This document shows positions 6,937 to 10,088 of a stretch of 10,088 nucleotides of DNA, in pieces (the first letter of the stretch is position 1; each line of letters begins with the position of its first letter). The stretch is from an uncultured Clostridia bacterium (GTDB lineage Bacteria > Bacillota > Clostridia > Oscillospirales > Ruminococcaceae). The DNA lies in the NCBI GenBank assembly GCA_937891895.1, contig CALATN010000199.1:1-10088 (forward strand), given 5' to 3'. The notes beneath the pieces are model-generated. The model had not been told where the DNA came from. It saw only the letters and a list, made by a program, of their open reading frames with translations, and did no database searches. Made by a program: the position numbers and the translations under genes.

Positions 6937-7455
6937 TTAGTTGATGTTATCGGAAGAAACGTCTTCACATCCCTTTTTGAAGCGGTTTCTCAGTGGCAGG
7001 TAGTAAATCAGCAGCATAAACAACGGCTGCTGCCATGAAAGTGTCAATGCATACATAACCATACTTATGTTTGAAACAAGGATAGAAACAATAAATGCTG
7101 CCGCTGAGGAGATGATGATGAACCATTTTGTAAATTTAACTTCGGATTGTTCAACGGTATCAGTTTTTCTGATTGTTGCCACACGGAGTATTACTGCAAA
7201 AATTGCAATGAATATGGTTGTAATAAACACATATCCGATAAGCATAATGAACGAAACAAAGCCATTTGTTGCCACAACGCCGAGATTGACGAATGGTGAA
7301 ATATCAGCACCGTCAACAATTGCTTTGTCAGTGTATTCAATCAGATTTTCCTTGAACATAGTTAGAAACAGTTCTCTTACATATCCTACAGAGAAGAACC
7401 AGTTAAGTGCAGAAACAATTACCAAAAGAATTTTTCTCAGCAAGCTTTTATTCAT
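6937..7455 (-). CDS. Uncharacterised four-TM membrane protein
   Basis: I do not recognise this 172-residue protein. Four hydrophobic helices are visible at about 8-26, 67-91, 110-130 and 132-153. Between the first two lies a polar stretch of about 35 residues (34-58) with acidic residues. A short charged loop (92-109, RVATIRKTDTVEQSEVK) connects helices 2 and 3. The C-terminus is polar (RNRFKKGCEDVSSDNIN). With the basic N-terminus MNKSLLRK inside, the 34-58 loop would face outward. ATG 7455 has an excellent GGAGGA (complement of 7461-7466) five bases upstream. The same frame is open further upstream but would overlap the preceding gene's coding end without a ribosome site. It lies between a phosphatase gene and the TPR lipoprotein gene with gaps of 38 and 18 bases, so it is probably cotranscribed. 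Function is unknown. Confidence 0.72.
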   Translation of the reverse strand: MNKSLLRKILLVIVSALNWFFSVGYVRELFLTMFKENLIEYTDKAIVDGADISPFVNLGVVATNGFVSFIMLIGYVFITTIFIAIFAVILRVATIRKTDTVEQSEVKFTKWFIIISSAAAFIVSILVSNISMVMYALTLSWQQPLFMLLIYYLPLRNRFKKGCEDVSSDNIN

Positions 7456-7493
7456 TGTAATCCTCCGTCCTGTTTGTGTCCAAATAAATGTAA

Positions 7494-8033
7494 TCAGATT
7501 TCTGTAACAGCTTTGTAGACTTCTTCCCAGCAATTCACCCTCACCATACCATTTTCCTCAGCGTCAAAGCATCGGTTGTGTGGCGCGGTGAAAAGCAGCT
7601 TTGCGTAATCGCCGCCCAGCAGATTATGTACGCCGTCATCAACCAGCACATCTCCCTTGATAAGCGGCTTGTTTCCCGTGATGATAACGTGCTTCCAGTC
7701 AATGAAAGGGAAGTGTCTGAACAGCACCTTTTCCATTTTTGCTTTCATCACCTGATAAGGCGAGTTTGTGACAATGAAAACTTCGTGCCCGTCGGAAATC
7801 AGCTTCTGCAGGTAGTACGCCGCACCCTCAAAGGGCTCAACCGTTTCATACAGTTCGTCTTCAAGCAAGAGCGCATACATTTCCTCGTGGGAAACGGTTG
7901 TGAACGCTTCTGACGGGTCCCACGTCGTAATATCAGCCGCATTGACAGCTGTGTGAAACCGCTTGTTTGCATAGTTTATCCACGCTTCCGTCAGGTTTTC
8001 GATTGTGTCGTCCATATCAACGAGAATTATCAT
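7494..8033 (-). CDS. 5'(3')-deoxyribonucleotidase-like HAD phosphatase
   Basis: The protein has 179 residues and is built like the NT5C branch of the HAD superfamily, which dephosphorylates (deoxy)nucleoside monophosphates in the cytoplasm. Motif I is DMDDT (6-10): D6 is the nucleophile and D8 the acid/base. A helical cap follows (about 15-70, with ENLTEAWINYAN and the EPFEGA stretch). Motif II is IVTNSP (87-92), the motif III lysine is K122 or K126 in the GNKPLIKGDVL segment, and motif IV is DVLVDDG (128-134) with D132/D133. All catalytic positions appear intact. ATG 8033 has AAAGGAG (complement of 8039-8045) five bases upstream. That site overlaps the stop codon of the MerR-type gene, so the two are very likely translationally linked. 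Substrate is not determined; a pyrimidine deoxynucleotide or other small phosphate ester are both possible. Confidence 0.85.
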   Translation of the reverse strand: MIILVDMDDTIENLTEAWINYANKRFHTAVNAADITTWDPSEAFTTVSHEEMYALLLEDELYETVEPFEGAAYYLQKLISDGHEVFIVTNSPYQVMKAKMEKVLFRHFPFIDWKHVIITGNKPLIKGDVLVDDGVHNLLGGDYAKLLFTAPHNRCFDAEENGMVRVNCWEEVYKAVTEI

Positions 8034-8043
8034 AGGTGCTCCT

Positions 8044-8811
8044 TTAAATGCTTTCTCTGCTTTTTAAAATTATTGCAACGATAAGCAATCCGATTGTAAT
8101 TGCCACCGCTATAGCAGTTCCTATCTTCTTTATTTTTTTGGCAAGCTGTGGGTTTTTCTTCCCGATAAAATAAACAGGCAAACCGAATACCGAAGAAAGA
8201 ATAATATATACAAATGGCATAAAGAAGCCTTCCGCAAAATTTTTCAGCGTTCGGTCCTGACCTTCAAACAGAAACCAGAGCAGTCCCGAAAATACGCATA
8301 AACCAATTGCTCTTATAATGCTTTCTTTTAAGCCATACAGCATTTGCCCGTCCTGATTTATAAGTGCAAACTCATTGAGTACAACTCTTTTTTCAAATTC
8401 TGCAACATCATTCAGTATGTCAGCAAATTTTACTCCCGATTTTTCCATTTCGTTGATTTCTGTCCAGTAGATATTTTCATCAAGACTGGAAAAATCCTCG
8501 TTTCTGTTCTGCATAGTCTTGCTGATACTGATTGCACCTTCAAGCTCCTTGATTTGATTTTGAAGTTCTGAAATATTTTTGTCAAGTAAAGATTGCAGGG
8601 AACAATCTCCGTCCAATACGTTTCTGATGTCTGAAACCGACAATCCGATTTTTCTCAGAATGATAATTTTCTTTAAAACAGCAACATCTTCATCGCTGTA
8701 CTCACGATATGAGTTATCATTTCTTTTTGGAGCAATCAGGTTTTCCTTTTCATAAAATCTGATTGTAGCTCTGGGAATATCAAGCTGCTGTTCAAGCTGT
8801 TTAATTGTCAT
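8044..8811 (-). CDS. MerR-family regulator with C-terminal membrane segments
   Basis: The 255-residue protein opens with a complete MerR winged-helix DNA-binding domain: TIKQLEQQLDIPRATIRFYEKENLI (2-26), the wing region NDNSYREYSDEDVAVLKKI (31-49) and LRKIGLSVSDIRNVL (52-66). A coiled-coil-prone dimerisation helix runs about 72-102. Instead of a cytoplasmic ligand pocket, the C-terminus holds three likely TM helices at about 165-182, 196-217 and 230-249, with basic residues between the last two. The protein is therefore probably membrane-tethered and may sense an envelope signal; that is inference. The ATG has AAAGGAGG (complement of 8819-8826) seven bases upstream. Its promoter carries the long spacer and dyad expected of MerR control, implying autoregulation. 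Ten bases separate it from the phosphatase gene, so it would regulate the whole four-gene run. Confidence 0.85.
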   Translation of the reverse strand: MTIKQLEQQLDIPRATIRFYEKENLIAPKRNDNSYREYSDEDVAVLKKIIILRKIGLSVSDIRNVLDGDCSLQSLLDKNISELQNQIKELEGAISISKTMQNRNEDFSSLDENIYWTEINEMEKSGVKFADILNDVAEFEKRVVLNEFALINQDGQMLYGLKESIIRAIGLCVFSGLLWFLFEGQDRTLKNFAEGFFMPFVYIILSSVFGLPVYFIGKKNPQLAKKIKKIGTAIAVAITIGLLIVAIILKSRESI

Positions 8812-8834
8812 GCATAAACCTCCTTTTTACTTAT

Positions 8835-8865
8835 GTTATAAGGTATAAACAAGGTTTACAGTCAA
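8835..8865 (-). promoter_or_regulatory. MerR-type promoter/operator with 19-bp spacer
   Basis: On the minus strand TTGACT (complement of 8860-8865) is the -35 and TATAAC (complement of 8835-8840) the -10. They are separated by 19 bases rather than 17. Within the spacer lies the dyad TAAAC-CTT-GTTTA (complement of 8846-8858), five perfect base pairs around three bases, centred about two bases from the spacer midpoint. Over-long spacers holding the operator are diagnostic of promoters that MerR proteins untwist. The regulated transcript begins with the MerR-type gene itself. Confidence 0.75.
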
Positions 8866-8915
8866 GTTTTTTGCAGTAATATTTACGGAAAATTCATACT
8901 TTACGTCGGTATCAG

Positions 8916-10088
8916 TTATCTTTCGAATTTGCAAACACATTCGACATGACTCGTTCTCGGGAACAAGTCAAACGCACGCACCTTTTTCGGAGCATAACCC
9001 TTCTCTGCAAGGAGCTTAGCATCTCTTGCCGCAGTTGCAGGGTTGCAGGAAATCATTACAATACGTTTCGGAGCCATACGCACAATGCTGTCAAGAGTAA
9101 GCTCGTCACAGCCCTTTCTCGGCGGGTCTATAACCACAACGTCAGGCTTGATGTTCTCATTCGCAAGCTTTTCTGCGAGCTTGCCTGCGTCACCGCAGTA
9201 GAATTCAGCATTTGTAACACCGTTTGCCTCAGCGTTGTGTTTCGCATTTTCAACGGCCTCGGGGATAATCTCACAGCCAATGATTTTGCCAGCCTTGTCG
9301 GAAAATGACAAGCCGATTGTTCCCGCACCGCAGTACAAATCGAGAACAGTTTCGCCGCCCGTAAGCTCAGCGTAGTCCATACCGCAGTTGTAAAGCTTCT
9401 CCGCCTGAGCCGTGTTCACCTGATAGAAGGACATCGGTGAAAGGGTAATCTTCTTGCCGCAGAGCACGTCGCAAATCTCGTCATTGCCCCAGAGAGTAAC
9501 GTTCTTGTCGCCCATAATAACGTTGGTGTTTTTCGGATTTATGTTCATAACAACGCTCTTTATGCCGTCAAACTTTTCCGCCGCAAGTGTGCCAAGGTCG
9601 GCAAAAAGAGTCTTGTATTTATCGTTCTTAACAACAAAGCAGAGCATAATTTCTCCGCTGTGAAAGCCGCGTCTGATGTAAATGTGACGGAGCACGCCGC
9701 TTCCTGTTTCCTCGTTGTAGGCAGGAATTTTCTTCTCATTCACATAGTCAAGGCAAAATTCGGCAAGCTTGCCGAAAATTTCAGCAGCACCGGGTCTGAT
9801 GCCGAAAAGGAGCATAACAAGACCTCCGATGAGCATAATGGCCTCCTTGGCGAGGAAAACAATAAACACATAGCCGAATGCCTTCATAAAGGGATCGGAA
9901 GCATTATGGAACTCAATGAGAAGAATAACAGCGATAGTAATCTGCTGAATTTTGTCAGCTACAGGATCAAGAATTTTACCCAGTGCGCTGACCTGATTGA
10001 ATTTTCTGGCGATCTGACCGTCAAAGGCGGGCATGGTGCCGTGGAGGAGCTTCATGCTTCTGCCGATGATGTTCTCGTAAAAACGGGA
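8916..10088 (-). CDS. Chimeric ORF: CDP-alcohol phosphatidyltransferase fragment joined to RlmD/TrmA-type RNA methyltransferase
   Basis: The frame is open to the window edge; the first internal ATG is at 10055, and residues below count from it. Residues about 98-379 are the C-terminal part of a 23S rRNA/tRNA uracil-C5 methyltransferase (RlmD/RlmCD/TrmA family). Visible are GVLRHIYIRRG (120-130), SFYQVN (209-214), SAM site DLYCGAGTIGL (239-249), DPPRKG (310-315), catalytic C337 in SCNPATAARD and the base E372 in SHVE. The family's N-terminal TRAM domain and Fe-S cysteines, roughly the first 170 residues, are absent. Instead residues 1-96 match a CDP-alcohol phosphatidyltransferase: its full signature D12-G13..A16-R17..G26..D30..D34 is present, with two TM segments (about 38-50 and 58-85). 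The join at FGKLAE (94-99) is an exact palindrome. Neither half is complete, so methylation of a normal substrate is doubtful. A rearranged pseudogene or an assembly chimera are the leading explanations. No terminator follows. Confidence 0.75.
   Translation of the reverse strand, partial: SRFYENIIGRSMKLLHGTMPAFDGQIARKFNQVSALGKILDPVADKIQQITIAVILLIEFHNASDPFMKAFGYVFIVFLAKEAIMLIGGLVMLLFGIRPGAAEIFGKLAEFCLDYVNEKKIPAYNEETGSGVLRHIYIRRGFHSGEIMLCFVVKNDKYKTLFADLGTLAAEKFDGIKSVVMNINPKNTNVIMGDKNVTLWGNDEICDVLCGKKITLSPMSFYQVNTAQAEKLYNCGMDYAELTGGETVLDLYCGAGTIGLSFSDKAGKIIGCEIIPEAVENAKHNAEANGVTNAEFYCGDAGKLAEKLANENIKPDVVVIDPPRKGCDELTLDSIVRMAPKRIVMISCNPATAARDAKLLAEKGYAPKKVRAFDLFPRTSHVECVCKFER
9759..9776. repeat. 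Perfect 18-bp palindrome at the fusion point
   Basis: TTCGGCAAGCTTGCCGAA is its own reverse complement and contains an AAGCTT (HindIII) core. It codes exactly for FGKLAE, the six residues where similarity switches from phosphatidyltransferase to methyltransferase. A short exact palindrome at a junction is what a microhomology-mediated or amplification/ligation chimera could leave. Confidence 0.8.
9768..10088 (-). pseudogene. Internal fragment of a CDP-alcohol phosphatidyltransferase (PgsA-like)
   Basis: This is the upstream part of the chimeric frame. The active-site signature of phospholipid-headgroup transferases is intact: DG at residues 12-13, AR at 16-17, G26, D30 and D34, counted from the ATG at 10055. 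Hydrophobic stretches and a GIRPGAAEIFGK segment (85-96) follow, corresponding to the family's conserved GK near the C-terminal third. The normal continuation after GK and the last TM helices are missing. Just before the DG motif the sequence (about 10040-10088) is not clearly hydrophobic, unlike the TM region expected there. Full-length relatives are about 180-200 residues and make phosphatidylglycerol-phosphate or related lipids. It cannot be a complete enzyme as it stands. The first 30 or so bases could belong to yet another source. Confidence 0.55.

Noticed and set aside
7067..7507. Plus-strand open frame opposite the four-TM gene
   Set aside because: The minus-strand frame has a strong GGAGGA site and coherent TM helices; the plus-strand frame has neither a start signal nor a recognisable pattern.
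8866..8915. Possible terminator after the methyltransferase frame
   Set aside because: Only a weak GTAA/TTAC pairing is present and there is no GC-rich stem with a T-run, so no terminator is called.
8946..9308. Plus-strand open frame opposite the methyltransferase
   Set aside because: It is antisense to the conserved SAM-binding and catalytic motifs of the methyltransferase and has no independent support.
1..10088. CRISPR arrays, tRNA genes, insertion sequences, phage or integrase genes
   Set aside because: No regularly spaced direct repeats, cloverleaf-like segments or transposase/integrase motifs could be found by reading; the inverted repeats present are intergenic hairpins without a mobile gene between them.

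Overview
The window reads as chromosomal DNA of a low-to-moderate GC Gram-positive, most likely a gut Clostridia of the Ruminococcus/Oscillospiraceae type. The reasons are strong AGGAGG-type ribosome binding sites, frequent GTG starts, separate secD and secF genes, a single-chain dimeric-type glycyl-tRNA synthetase, a SUKH-type immunity gene and hairpin-rich intergenic repeats. This placement is inference from style and gene families; no rRNA or marker search was possible. The content is mostly housekeeping. I see no CRISPR array, transposase, phage genes or tRNA.

Plus strand, 1-6073. A nested hairpin (4-40) precedes a promoter and a CYTH-domain gene with an unexplained N-terminal extension. 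A near-ideal sigma-A promoter (860-888) then drives secD and secF, which overlap by 11 bases. A hairpin (3319-3342) separates them from a sugar phosphate isomerase/epimerase-like gene and glyQS, which are tightly spaced. A clear intrinsic terminator follows glyQS. Next comes a small SUKH-3-like gene (putative immunity protein) with no toxin beside it, ending in a near-perfect palindromic terminator.

Convergent gap, 6074-6273. About 200 bases hold at least five consecutive hairpins, including a terminator for each strand and a compound hairpin element between them.

Minus strand, 8811 down to 6274. Four genes are packed like an operon: a MerR-type regulator with three C-terminal membrane segments, a 5'(3')-deoxyribonucleotidase-like HAD phosphatase, a four-TM membrane protein and a TPR lipoprotein. 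The regulator's promoter has a 19-bp spacer with a centred dyad, the hallmark of MerR-controlled, probably autoregulated, promoters.

Right end, 8916-10088 (minus). One open frame joins the middle of a CDP-alcohol phosphatidyltransferase to the C-terminal two-thirds of an RlmD/TrmA-type RNA uracil-C5 methyltransferase. The join lies at a perfect 18-bp palindrome. It is either a real gene rearrangement or, quite plausibly, a chimeric assembly close to a contig end. It is the oddest thing in the window and should be verified before any biology is built on it.
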